This document shows, piece after piece, positions 27,287-36,038 of a stretch of 64,000 nt of DNA. Within the stretch, counting starts at the first letter, position 1. Every line of letters begins with the position of its first letter. Below the pieces are notes generated by a model. That model worked only from the letters and a program-made list of their open reading frames with translations. It was not told the origin of the DNA and searched no databases. This stretch comes from Dyadobacter luteus (GTDB lineage: Bacteria > Bacteroidota > Bacteroidia > Cytophagales > Spirosomataceae), in NCBI RefSeq assembly GCF_003383615.1, contig NZ_QNUL01000009.1, positions 124,001-188,000 on the forward strand. Reading direction: 5' to 3'. The translations under genes and the position numbers were made by a program.

Positions 27287-27321
27287 CAATCCCTCGGGAT
27301 ACGATGAAGCCTGAGGGATTG
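27287..27321 (-). other. Intra-operon hairpin between susD and GH97 (locus B)
   Basis: Arms CAATCCCTC (27287-27295) and GAGGGATTG (27313-27321) are perfect, and pairing continues inward with a G-U pair. On the minus strand it starts about 20 bp past the susD stop. There is no U-tract after it, so an mRNA-stability or processing role is more likely than full termination. Confidence 0.6.
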
Positions 27322-27340
27322 AACAACCTCCCATCGGATT

Positions 27341-29179
27341 TTACCAACCCGGATTCTGAACCAGATTCGGATTCAGTAGTTTCTGGTCTGTCGGGATGGG
27401 CAACAAGTAGTTTTTACGGGAAAATTTACGGTTCGAAGCCGGATCCATAATCAGCGCACCTGTTGCAGCATCTACGCCGTTGGGGTACTTGGCAGGATCA
27501 TAAATATTCTTGCCGGCTGCGTTTTTAAAGGTGGCATACTCTGTAGGTGTACCATTTTTTGTTTGCACTACGTGGCCCAGAAGAGGTTTGTTCAACTCCT
27601 GCTCGGCAATTGCCCAGCGCTTTAAATCATCGTAACGGCTATTCTCTCCCAGCAGCTCCAAAGCTCTTTCTCTGCGGATTTCGCCAAGCAAACTCAAATC
27701 GCTATACGGTGCAATCAGCGCATTGGTGAGCGGCGCTACATAAGCTCGTTTTCGGATCTGATTGATGGATAAATTCAGATCCGCATCAGAGATTTTACCA
27801 CCACCCAATTCGCAAATCGCTTCGGCATAAATCAGGTACACCTCCGCCAGACGGATCTGGGGATAATCATAAGATTCCTGCTCTGTTTCCCTTCCCGGAT
27901 TTTCAGTCACCCACTTCCGGTTGGCATACGAGTTGGTCGAGTTTATAGCCAGATCAGGATAGTAGGCCGGAATCGTAGCCGGAAAATTGAATAAAGTGGT
28001 ATAGTTGGCCTTGGCATAGTCCGCTCCTCCTCCATTCACACCAGCTCCCCAGCCCCAGTATTTTACACCTGGTTTTTTGATAATACTTTTCAGGCGGGCA
28101 TCTCTGTTTTCAAATTCGTCGGTCATCTTATTATACCCTTTTGCCAATGGTGAATGTGTGTAAGGCAGCCCATCACTGCACAGGTACATATCCATCAACT
28201 TTCGGTTCGGACCAATACCACCACCACTATGACTAATATTCAGCGCAGCACGGTTCAAATCCTTGTCGTACATACTTTTAAAAATAAACTCTTTGTTGCT
28301 AGCCTTGGTAAGTCCCTTCGGATTTGACTTGGCATCTTCCAGAACAAAAAGGTAATAGTAACTCAAAGAATCCACCTCATTCCAAAGCTGAAAAGTACCG
28401 TCAGAGAATACTTCTTTGGCAAGACTGGCAGCTTCGGTCAGGTAGGCAGTAACCTGATCTGATTTCTTCTGGCCGGACTCAAAATCAGTCGTTTCCTTCA
28501 CATACTTCTCCCAGGTCGCCTCATAGAGCAATACCCTCGCTTTGAATGACTGTGCCGCCTGCCTGCTCAAATGCCCTTTGTCGGCTACTGCAATATTTGC
28601 CTCCGCCGGCAGACCATCAATGGCAATCGCCAGATCTTTCAATATTTGCGCCACCACTTCATACCGGCTGTTTCTTGCTGCCGTCAGCAAAGGATCATTG
28701 ACATCGGCCACAGTAGTTGAAATAGGAATTCCACCATATCTTTTGAGCAGAAAAAAGTGGTGCCAGGCCCTGAAAAAATGGGCTTCGGCCACGTAGGACT
28801 TGATTTCTGCTTTATCTCCTGCATACTCCTCTCCCTTTTGAATCAGATAGTTGTTGGAGCGGATGTACTTGTAAGCATTACGCCAGTATATGTCAGTAGC
28901 TGGCTGGCCGTTCGTACCACGTCCCAGGTCATTTCCACTGGAGGATAAATCCGAGCCTCCATCTACAATATCAAAAAAACTGCTGTCATCAATCTTTTTG
29001 ATTCCGACCATTTTATTGTAGAAATCGTTGGCAGCGGCCTTGAAATGAGAAGGTGTTTTAAAGTAGATCGCTTCCGTAGCCTGATCCAACGGATCCAGAT
29101 TTAAAAATTTATCTTCACAGGATGTGAGTATTAAAAACAGGGAAGTGGCGGCGGATAATATATGTACTCTTGTTTTCAT
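27341..29179 (-). CDS. SusD/RagB-family surface lipoprotein (locus B)
   Basis: This 612-residue protein has a lipobox at the N-terminus (LFLILTSCEDK, Cys ~21). SusD family landmarks are present: AEAHFFRAWHHFFLLKRYGGIPI, YPQIRLAEVYLIYAEAICELG, INQIRKRAYV, and RRERALELLGENSRYDDLKRW. It is longer than typical SusD proteins (about 500-550), with extra loops at ~330-430. It should bind the polysaccharide at the cell surface together with the SusC encoded 30 bp upstream. Confidence 0.93.
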   Translation of the reverse strand: MKTRVHILSAATSLFLILTSCEDKFLNLDPLDQATEAIYFKTPSHFKAAANDFYNKMVGIKKIDDSSFFDIVDGGSDLSSSGNDLGRGTNGQPATDIYWRNAYKYIRSNNYLIQKGEEYAGDKAEIKSYVAEAHFFRAWHHFFLLKRYGGIPISTTVADVNDPLLTAARNSRYEVVAQILKDLAIAIDGLPAEANIAVADKGHLSRQAAQSFKARVLLYEATWEKYVKETTDFESGQKKSDQVTAYLTEAASLAKEVFSDGTFQLWNEVDSLSYYYLFVLEDAKSNPKGLTKASNKEFIFKSMYDKDLNRAALNISHSGGGIGPNRKLMDMYLCSDGLPYTHSPLAKGYNKMTDEFENRDARLKSIIKKPGVKYWGWGAGVNGGGADYAKANYTTLFNFPATIPAYYPDLAINSTNSYANRKWVTENPGRETEQESYDYPQIRLAEVYLIYAEAICELGGGKISDADLNLSINQIRKRAYVAPLTNALIAPYSDLSLLGEIRRERALELLGENSRYDDLKRWAIAEQELNKPLLGHVVQTKNGTPTEYATFKNAAGKNIYDPAKYPNGVDAATGALIMDPASNRKFSRKNYLLPIPTDQKLLNPNLVQNPGW

Positions 29180-29209
29180 GTTTTCTAGCGAATTAAAGTT
29201 TGAAACGAA

Positions 29210-32200
29210 TCAGAACGTCAGATCAAGACCCAGTGACCATGTTCGGATGAACGGATAGGTGCTGTCGCCCGGGCCTTGTTCAGGATCGAAACCGTCTTTC
29301 ACTGAGGTGAACTCAAACAGATCATTACCAGAGAAATAGAAGCGAATTCTTTCAGTTTTAATCTTATTGCTGAATGCCTTCGGCAGAGTATATCCGACTA
29401 CAAGCGACTTCAGGCGCACATAGGTCAATTTCTGCACGTTCACATCATTAAAGCGCCAGTTCCAGTTGTTACGGTCATTGTCAAATGACAATCTGGGATA
29501 CTCGGCATCTGTATTTTCCGGCGTCCAGGTGTTGCCAATATAGGATGAGTTTACATTGAGATAATTGCGGAAGAAAGGGCCTCTGGCGTTTCCTTCACGA
29601 AGCAGATATTGCTTACCTACACCCTGGAAAAATGCCGAGAAATCAAACCCTTTCCAGTCGGCGCTCAAATTCACCCCGAATGTATAATGCGGACTTCTGT
29701 CGCCGTAGTAATAAACATCTCCGCTCCCCGGCGTGCCGTCGCCTACAGGATCAATATATCCGTTCCCATCCAGATCCACCACTTTGACATCTCCGGGACG
29801 AAGCTTTTTGTCAGCAGCAGCATGTGCCGACAAGTTTCCTGCTTTCACAGAGGTGTAGGTGGCCTGGTAAGCATTTACCTCCTCCTGATCTTTGAAATAA
29901 CCATCGGTTTTGTAGACAAAAATGGAATTCAGCGCATATCCCTGCCGCTGTGCAACAGTTCCGGCAGTCCAGGTTTCCTTACCTTCCATCGACACCAGCT
30001 TATTGTGATTATCGCTCAGCTGAAATCCGATATTGTATCTGAACTCCCCTGCCTTATCCCGCCAGTTCACTGCAAACTCCCAACCATCCACTTTCAATTC
30101 CCCGCTATTGGATTTCGGAGCAGTAGCGCCCAGAATCTGCGGATAGGTAATATCGATGAGCATACCCACATTTCTTTTTTGGAAAAGGTCGAAGCTACCG
30201 GTGATTTTGTTGTTCAGAATTCCAAAATCCAGACCTACATTTTTATTGATAATGCGTTCCCAGGTTCTGGTAAGACTTGTCATTCCCGACAGGTAAGCCG
30301 TTTGCTGTAGAGCGGCTGTCTGCCCGAAAAGCATTGTTCCAGTTGTATTGATGCCAGAAACATAATCATAGTTACCAATATTGGCCTGACCACCGGTTTC
30401 GCCATAACTGGCCCTTACTTTCAGATTTGTAAACACACCCAGGTTTTTGATAAAGCTCTCTTCTGAAAGCCTCCATCCTGCCGAAACCCCGTAGAAGTTA
30501 GACCAGCGGTAGTCAGGATGGAATTTTGATGAACCATCACGGCGCCCGAGAGCCTCAATCAAATACTTTTCTTTATAGCTGTAGTTGAACCGCCCTACAT
30601 AGGAAACCAATCCCCAGTGACTTGCTCCTCCTTTATTGGTTTGAATGTTGTTGGAGGCTGTATTCAAATCAGTCAGACCGTCAAATTCCAGTTTCGTTCG
30701 TTTTGCCTCTACTTCCTTCAGCTCATTCAATTCAGCGGTGGTACCCACCATCAGCCCAAAGTTGTGATCATTGCCAATGACTTTATTGTAATCAACAAAT
30801 GCACCATAATTCTGGTAAAGTGTGATAGCTATGTTCTCGACAATTTCAGGATCAGGATATTGGGTAGAATTAACCTGTGTACCCAACCAGTTGAACAGCT
30901 GATAGGTCCGGTTGTACGATGACTTCCACCCATTTCGCTGCACGATCCCTGCCGTTCCGCTGATTTTCAATCCTTTCAGAATCTCCGCTGAAAGCCTTGT
31001 ATTCAATCTGAAAATACCCTCAGCATTATTCACACGCCCTCCTTCCTTCACCATAGCATAAGGATTGCGTTGGCCGTAATCGTCATAATACTGTCCCTGT
31101 GAATTGTAAATAGGAAACACAGGTGCGTCAAAAAAACCGTTACCGATTCCGTTTTTAGGATTTTCTACCATTCTTCTGTCGTAAGACAAACCCGTTTCCA
31201 GTTTAATATTTTTAGCGATCTGGTAGTCATAATTGAATCTGGCGTTGTACTTCTTCTCACCATCGTAGGCAGGTCTTAATACCGATTTATTGTTGGCAAA
31301 GCCCAATGAAAACATGTAAGAGCTCTTCGCATTCGAACCTCTCAGTCCCACATTGTGCTGCTGGGATACTGCCCGTCCGTACAAGGCATCAAACCAATTG
31401 TTACTCTCATATTTCGAAACGATCCGGGTTGTCGGATTTGTAAATTCGAATGATTCCCCGTTGGCCATCCTTTCAATATTTTCCTTTCCCCACTGCGGAA
31501 ACCATTCTACCGGATTGCCTGCAGCATCCACCCTGTCCTGTACAGAAGCTTCCTGATACATTTGCGCCCAGGTCTGCATGTTGGCATAGGGCACGCGGAT
31601 ACCGATTGTATTTAACCGTACATTAGCATTGTAAGTGATCTGCATTTTTTCTCCTTTGCCTCTCTTGGTTGTTACCAAAATAACCCCTCCGGCAGCCCGG
31701 GCACCGTAAATGGCTGCAGATGCATCTTTGAGCACACTCATCGATTCGATATCGTTGGGGTTAATCTGGTTGAGCTCCCAGGTCCCTATCACGGGAATAC
31801 CATCAATAATAATCAATGGATCAACGCCTGTGATCGAGGATTCTCCCCGAAGACGAATGGACAAACCTTCATTTCCCGGACGCGAGGAAGTTCTTGTGAT
31901 TGTGAGCCCGGGCACTTCACCCTGCAGCGATAAGGCGGCATTACTTACTGCCCGGTCCTTAAATACTTCTTCTCCGATCTGGGTAATTGCGCCGGTTAGC
32001 GTTTCCTTTTTTCTCTCTCCATACCCTACCACAATTACTTCATTGAGTGCTTTTGTATCTACCTGCAAAGACACGCTTAACTGCGTGGAGTTGCCCGGGC
32101 TGATCTCCTGCGGTATATAACCAACAAAAGAAAACACCAGTACAACCGGCTCATCAGGCGCATCAATGGCAAAGTTTCCATCCACATCAGTGATTGCGCC

Positions 32201-32698
32201 GCGGGTTGTTCCTTTTATTGCAATGTTGACACCGGGAAGGGCTTCCTTCTTTTCATCCGTAACTTTTCCACGAATTGTTCTGTCTATCACTTCCACATTT
32301 TTCTTTTCCTGCTGATCGGGAATCACAGAAGCATTGGCTGCCATGGTCAGTACGATACGTTCCTTGACTATTTTATATGTAATACGGTCGGGCAGAAACA
32401 ACTCATCGAGCACTTCCGATACCGTTTTATTGGCCACAGACAAGGAAACTTTTCGGCTTACCGGAAGTGACCTTGAACTATATACGAACTTCACATTCGC
32501 CTTGGCTTCGAGCTGGGTAAGCACACTTCTGATTTCCTTTTGTTCTACAGACACACTCACTTTCTGCATCAGTAATTCCTGTGCATTGGCTACGTGTCCA
32601 TATGTGTATGTGGCGGCAATGATAGCCAGCACGATTTGTATAAATGAAACTTTCATAATAGTACCTATCGGCGCTATGAATTGTATTCGTTTTTTCAT
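29210..32698 (-). CDS. SusC/RagA-family TonB-dependent transporter with STN domain (locus B)
   Basis: From the ATG at 32698 the protein has about 1162 residues: a signal peptide (ending VANA-QE), an STN domain (~35-110: VSVEQKEIRSVLTQLEAKANV ... VNDELF-like), a carboxypeptidase-regulatory-like domain (IRGKVTDEKKEALPGVNIAIKG), a TonB-box region (LNEVIVVGYGERK), a plug (LSIRLRGESSITG-DPLIIIDG) and the barrel (last residues LGLDLTF). The frame extends to 32821 but that would include the hairpin at 32803-32833 and a non-signal sequence. It is the importer for the locus B glycan, and its STN domain links it to the FecR encoded just upstream. Confidence 0.93.
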   Translation of the reverse strand: MKKRIQFIAPIGTIMKVSFIQIVLAIIAATYTYGHVANAQELLMQKVSVSVEQKEIRSVLTQLEAKANVKFVYSSRSLPVSRKVSLSVANKTVSEVLDELFLPDRITYKIVKERIVLTMAANASVIPDQQEKKNVEVIDRTIRGKVTDEKKEALPGVNIAIKGTTRGAITDVDGNFAIDAPDEPVVLVFSFVGYIPQEISPGNSTQLSVSLQVDTKALNEVIVVGYGERKKETLTGAITQIGEEVFKDRAVSNAALSLQGEVPGLTITRTSSRPGNEGLSIRLRGESSITGVDPLIIIDGIPVIGTWELNQINPNDIESMSVLKDASAAIYGARAAGGVILVTTKRGKGEKMQITYNANVRLNTIGIRVPYANMQTWAQMYQEASVQDRVDAAGNPVEWFPQWGKENIERMANGESFEFTNPTTRIVSKYESNNWFDALYGRAVSQQHNVGLRGSNAKSSYMFSLGFANNKSVLRPAYDGEKKYNARFNYDYQIAKNIKLETGLSYDRRMVENPKNGIGNGFFDAPVFPIYNSQGQYYDDYGQRNPYAMVKEGGRVNNAEGIFRLNTRLSAEILKGLKISGTAGIVQRNGWKSSYNRTYQLFNWLGTQVNSTQYPDPEIVENIAITLYQNYGAFVDYNKVIGNDHNFGLMVGTTAELNELKEVEAKRTKLEFDGLTDLNTASNNIQTNKGGASHWGLVSYVGRFNYSYKEKYLIEALGRRDGSSKFHPDYRWSNFYGVSAGWRLSEESFIKNLGVFTNLKVRASYGETGGQANIGNYDYVSGINTTGTMLFGQTAALQQTAYLSGMTSLTRTWERIINKNVGLDFGILNNKITGSFDLFQKRNVGMLIDITYPQILGATAPKSNSGELKVDGWEFAVNWRDKAGEFRYNIGFQLSDNHNKLVSMEGKETWTAGTVAQRQGYALNSIFVYKTDGYFKDQEEVNAYQATYTSVKAGNLSAHAAADKKLRPGDVKVVDLDGNGYIDPVGDGTPGSGDVYYYGDRSPHYTFGVNLSADWKGFDFSAFFQGVGKQYLLREGNARGPFFRNYLNVNSSYIGNTWTPENTDAEYPRLSFDNDRNNWNWRFNDVNVQKLTYVRLKSLVVGYTLPKAFSNKIKTERIRFYFSGNDLFEFTSVKDGFDPEQGPGDSTYPFIRTWSLGLDLTF

Positions 32699-32802
32699 TG
32701 TTTTGTTCTTGTTGGATCGTGAGAGATTTGACAAAAAAAGCCCTGCTTCATTTTGAAGAAAATGAACGACATTGTTAGCACAAGTTTTGGGGCTGCATTC
32801 AG

Positions 32803-32833
32803 ACCGGAGATGCTCGAACATCTCCGGTTTTTT
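32803..32833 (+). terminator. Hairpin with U-tract opposing locus B transcription
   Basis: Arms ACCGGAGATG (32803-32812) and CATCTCCGGT (32819-32828) form a perfect 10-bp stem with a 6-nt loop. A run of T follows on the + strand only. It lies between fecR and susC of locus B, both on the minus strand, so it would stop antisense transcripts. Read in the minus direction it is a plain hairpin about 105 bp upstream of the susC start. Confidence 0.55.
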
Positions 32834-32867
32834 AGCGTAAAATTGGGTTTACCTCATATTGTTACGG

Positions 32868-33938
32868 TTAGTTTACGGATGATTTAAATGGAGGGCATTC
32901 TCCTCCGCTCAGCACGACCGACGTTTCCTTTACATCAGACTTTGTACCAAGCAGTGCATTAATAATTTCGAGCTTTACAAACATCGACTCGTCGGAAAGA
33001 TCAGCAGTGATCGGACAGTTCAGTATAGATCGGTTTTCTATTTCAATCTCCACGCCATACGCTTTTTCAAGCTTATCCACCACTGTGCTCAGCAACGCCT
33101 CTTCAAAAACAAAAGCGTCAGGCTTTTGAAACTCGGCTGCGTGATCGACCAAGACAGGCTTATCCACCAGACCAGTTATGTATTGATCCGAGGCGTGCAG
33201 GAAGGTCACTTTCTTATTAGGTGTAAGCAATACACCGGTAGTTTTACTAAAATCAGTGGAGCTGCCGTCAGCCTTTTCTACAATCACCCTGCCTGTGATC
33301 ACCGCCACTTCGACATTACCTGATTTTCCACTGCTGTTGATCGTGAAACTTGTGCCGAGCACTTTGGTAACAATACCCGCAGTATATACCAGAAATGGTT
33401 TTGAAGGATTTTTCCGGATATCGAAATATCCGTCCCCTTCAAGATAAACCACCCGCTTGTCGGTGTCAAAGTTTTTGGGGTAGTATAAAGTAGCGCCTGC
33501 ATTCAATGTAACATGGCTTCCGTCTGCCAGTCTGATGACCTGTTTTGAAGACCCCGAATTACTTAGTCGGGACAGAAGAGCCAGCTCACCCGAGGTAATG
33601 TTAGTGAACTTGTCTGTTGATTTGCGGCTGTCTGAGAAAAAATAGAGAAAGCCCAAAACAAAAAGAACCGAAGCTGCAGAAGCAAGTTTAAGAAACGGCA
33701 TATTCCACCATTTGCTGTCCAAAACAATTGTTTCTTGTCTTTCAGACTGCTTTTTAGCCTGAATTTGTTCCCATATTTTACTCTCCAGTTCCTGTCTGGC
33801 CTCAGTACTTTTTTCTTTTGGAGTGTCTTTGTCCAGTGCGTTATACCAAACATCCATCACTTCCTTTTCTTCGCTGCTCGCCGAGCCGTTGATATATCTT
33901 TCCAACAGTCCAAGAAAGCCTCTTCTTTGCTTATTCAT
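32868..33938 (-). CDS. FecR-family anti-sigma factor (locus B)
   Basis: This 356-residue protein has an N-terminal cytoplasmic region (LLERYINGSASSEEKEVMDVWYN), one membrane helix (about residues 82-102), a FecR domain (LADGSHVTLNAGATLYYP, LEGDGYFDI, KVLGTSFTINS) and a C-terminal STN/DUF4974-like domain (FEEALLSTVVDKLEKAYGVEIEIEN). It should hold the locus B sigma factor until the STN domain of SusC signals ligand binding. It is separated from the sigma gene by 146 bp and from susC by 169 bp, looser spacing than in locus A. Confidence 0.93.
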   Translation of the reverse strand: MNKQRRGFLGLLERYINGSASSEEKEVMDVWYNALDKDTPKEKSTEARQELESKIWEQIQAKKQSERQETIVLDSKWWNMPFLKLASAASVLFVLGFLYFFSDSRKSTDKFTNITSGELALLSRLSNSGSSKQVIRLADGSHVTLNAGATLYYPKNFDTDKRVVYLEGDGYFDIRKNPSKPFLVYTAGIVTKVLGTSFTINSSGKSGNVEVAVITGRVIVEKADGSSTDFSKTTGVLLTPNKKVTFLHASDQYITGLVDKPVLVDHAAEFQKPDAFVFEEALLSTVVDKLEKAYGVEIEIENRSILNCPITADLSDESMFVKLEIINALLGTKSDVKETSVVLSGGECPPFKSSVN

Positions 33939-34084
33939 ATCGCGGTAGTTGTGTCTTTTTTAAGCACTGTAGATAAGTACCCTCACTGCCGCAATCACCG
34001 CAAATAGTTTTAAATAATAATTGAAAAATTATATCATTAAGATATCATTCCATAATTAATCTTGATATAATTCAATAGACAAAA

Positions 34085-34660
34085 TCAAATTGAAAAGCAG
34101 ACAAGTACAAAAAGAATAAAATCTTTCAGATGCACCCGCATGGTCCGGATGGACTGAGTGATGTGGTATTCTATCGTGCGCTCAGGAATGTGCAGCCTGG
34201 CAGCTATCTCTTTTACCGACAATCCTTCAAGACGGTTGAGACGGAAAATTTCCTGAGATTTCAACGGTAGCTGTGCCATTCCATATTTTAGCGCCTGTCG
34301 TAAATCTGCCAGAGCGAGTTCTTCCTCTGTTGAGCTATGTTTTTCCCCGAGAATTCTTACCGTTTCCCGGCTATATTCCTGGCGAATCATCTTACTGCGG
34401 ATATGGTTGAGTACCTTGTATTTCACTGCACTAAACAAAAATTTATTCAGCTCCACAATCTCAACCTGGCCTCTTCTTTCCCACAAATCCACGAAAATAT
34501 CCTGCACGATTTCTTCAGCATCTTCTTCCAGTTCTGCTTTACGTGCGGCTACCATATAGAGTTTGTGCCAGTAACGACGATAAATTTCCTGAAAGGCATT
34601 TTCGTCGCCTTCCCTGAGCAAATCTATCAGTTCTGAATCTGAGACAAACACTTCCTGCAT
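34085..34660 (-). CDS. ECF RNA polymerase sigma-70 factor (locus B)
   Basis: This 191-residue protein is a typical Bacteroidota ECF sigma factor. Region 2 is at about 16-85 (NAFQEIYRRYWHKLYMVAARK, EEDAEEIVQDIFVDLWERR) and region 4 at about 125-175 (LPLKSQEIFRLNRLEGLSVKEIAARLHIPERTIEYHIT). A short hydrophobic tail follows (FILFVLVCFSI), as in the locus A sigma. It leads the operon that continues with fecR, susC, susD, GH97, GH88 and the lyase, and should activate it when FecR is relieved. Confidence 0.93.
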   Translation of the reverse strand: MQEVFVSDSELIDLLREGDENAFQEIYRRYWHKLYMVAARKAELEEDAEEIVQDIFVDLWERRGQVEIVELNKFLFSAVKYKVLNHIRSKMIRQEYSRETVRILGEKHSSTEEELALADLRQALKYGMAQLPLKSQEIFRLNRLEGLSVKEIAARLHIPERTIEYHITQSIRTMRVHLKDFILFVLVCFSI

Positions 34661-34712
34661 GATTAGCTTCTGATTGGAAAATTTTTATTCAACGAATAAA
34701 CAACAAAATACC

Positions 34713-34720
34713 CAAAATTA
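34713..34720 (-). promoter_or_regulatory. Candidate -7 box for the locus B sigma gene
   Basis: On the minus strand it reads TAATTTTG, matching TAnnTTTG, 53 bp upstream of the sigma ATG. The -33 element is unclear (CTTT). Confidence 0.3.
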
Positions 34721-34887
34721 TCAAAAAATGATGCAATTAAAGAGAATTTATATAAAACGGCTGCGAATAGTTTCTCAGTGAGACAAATGCCCGCACTTTA
34801 AACTACAAATCCTGGCCGGCAAATGCCGAATGCAGATATTTCTGTTTTTGGTAAGGTTTTTTTGTCAAACCCTTCAAACGAAAAACC

Positions 34888-35358
34888 ATGCACATGAAAA
34901 AGTTACTGAGCGAAATTCTGTTGTCAATCGAAGAACGTTTCAATTATAAAAAGATCGAAACCACAAGAGAACATAAGCAAACACTGTATCTGGACACTGA
35001 GTATATCGACACTTCATCGACCAAACGGTACATCATTGTCACACCCAATCAGATACATTCCTTCTTTGAAATATGCCTCTACCACTTCCACGAGCAGCAT
35101 CAGGCAGAAAAGTACTTTCAGCAAAAAACACAGGATCCCAAAGTTGCTGTCAAGGAAGAATTAACTCCGATTATCAGTCTCTGGTTTTATTTCAAACAGG
35201 ATGAAAATCAAAAACATGAGACTGTGGTTTTTGATACGCTGATCTCGCCCAATCAGAGAATGGATCTTGATGTCGGGGAACTAAGTGTCTTTATCGAAGA
35301 GTCCTTTGCCAGTCACGAAGAGAAGCAGATGCAGTTGAGTGCTCTGCGGGGCAAGTAA
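34888..35358 (+). CDS. Uncharacterised cytoplasmic protein
   Basis: I do not recognise this 156-residue protein. It is hydrophilic with no signal peptide or membrane helix, and rich in Glu, Gln, Lys and His. It has a mixed alpha/beta look: an N-terminal helix (KKLLSEILLSIEERF), short strands (RYIIVTPNQIHSFF, IISLWFYF, ETVVFDTLI) and a C-terminal acidic helix. The second ATG (34894) is an equally good start. It is divergent from the locus B sigma factor, sharing a 227-bp intergenic region, and is followed at 130 bp by a lipoprotein gene. Confidence 0.7.
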   Translation: MHMKKLLSEILLSIEERFNYKKIETTREHKQTLYLDTEYIDTSSTKRYIIVTPNQIHSFFEICLYHFHEQHQAEKYFQQKTQDPKVAVKEELTPIISLWFYFKQDENQKHETVVFDTLISPNQRMDLDVGELSVFIEESFASHEEKQMQLSALRGK

Positions 35359-35489
35359 TGTTAAAATCCTGCGCTTTTACTTTTCCGGGGGCTGATGCAG
35401 TAGATTAAATCCATCGTAAACTTGGCTTACAGAGATTACAAAAACCTGTAGCAAATCAGGCATGACTGCTGCTGCGAAATCATACATCG

Positions 35490-35834
35490 ATGAAAAACTA
35501 TCTGTACTGTTTTGCCCTTATATTTCTGTTGAGCTGTTCTGATAACGACATTCCCAGGGACGCGCCGGATTGTGTCAAAAAAGTTATTGAAGGACTAAAG
35601 AAAGATCCTGTATCCAAGCCCCCGGCAAAAGTATATCAGTATCAATATGAAGGGCGCACTGTTTACTACCTACCTCCTGCATGTTGTGATGGTATGAGCA
35701 CACTGATGGATGACGATTGTAACGTCATCTGTAGTCCCGACGGAGGAATCACAGGTGCCGGGGATGCCAAGTGCCCTGAATTCTTCAAAAAAGCAACAAA
35801 CCAAAAGTTAATCTGGGAAGACTCGCGAAAGTAA
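35490..35834 (+). CDS. Small Cys-rich lipoprotein (DUF6970-like)
   Basis: This 114-residue protein has a clear lipoprotein signal (FALIFLLSCSDN, Cys 16). The mature part carries PDCVKKVI, a YYLPPACCDGMSTLMDDDCNVICSPDGG segment with several cysteines, and a final CPEFFK. The spacing of Cys residues suggests disulfides or metal binding. It resembles DUF6970 proteins from memory, with only moderate certainty; their role is unknown. It appears to be a single-gene unit. Confidence 0.75.
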   Translation: MKNYLYCFALIFLLSCSDNDIPRDAPDCVKKVIEGLKKDPVSKPPAKVYQYQYEGRTVYYLPPACCDGMSTLMDDDCNVICSPDGGITGAGDAKCPEFFKKATNQKLIWEDSRK

Positions 35835-36038
35835 CTGTGCCTGATTACCTGTAGGTAATTGCTGGCGACTAACCGCTGACAGATATACTTACAACACAAT
35901 GATTAATAGCACATTACAAAAAACCGGAAACATAAGTCATTTTTCGCTGCAGCCCGGTTCTGTTACTGAGAAATTCATTCAGATTTAATATTGCTTAAAA
36001 CACGCTATTTTCGCATCGTTAAAACGACCAGAACAATA

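Noticed and set aside
29609..30310. 233-codon ORF on the + strand
   Set aside because: It lies entirely antisense to the susC gene of locus B, has no domain I recognise, and is a shadow of the real coding strand.
32699..32821. N-terminal extension of the locus B SusC frame
   Set aside because: It would place the hairpin at 32803-32828 and a non-signal sequence in front of a good signal peptide.
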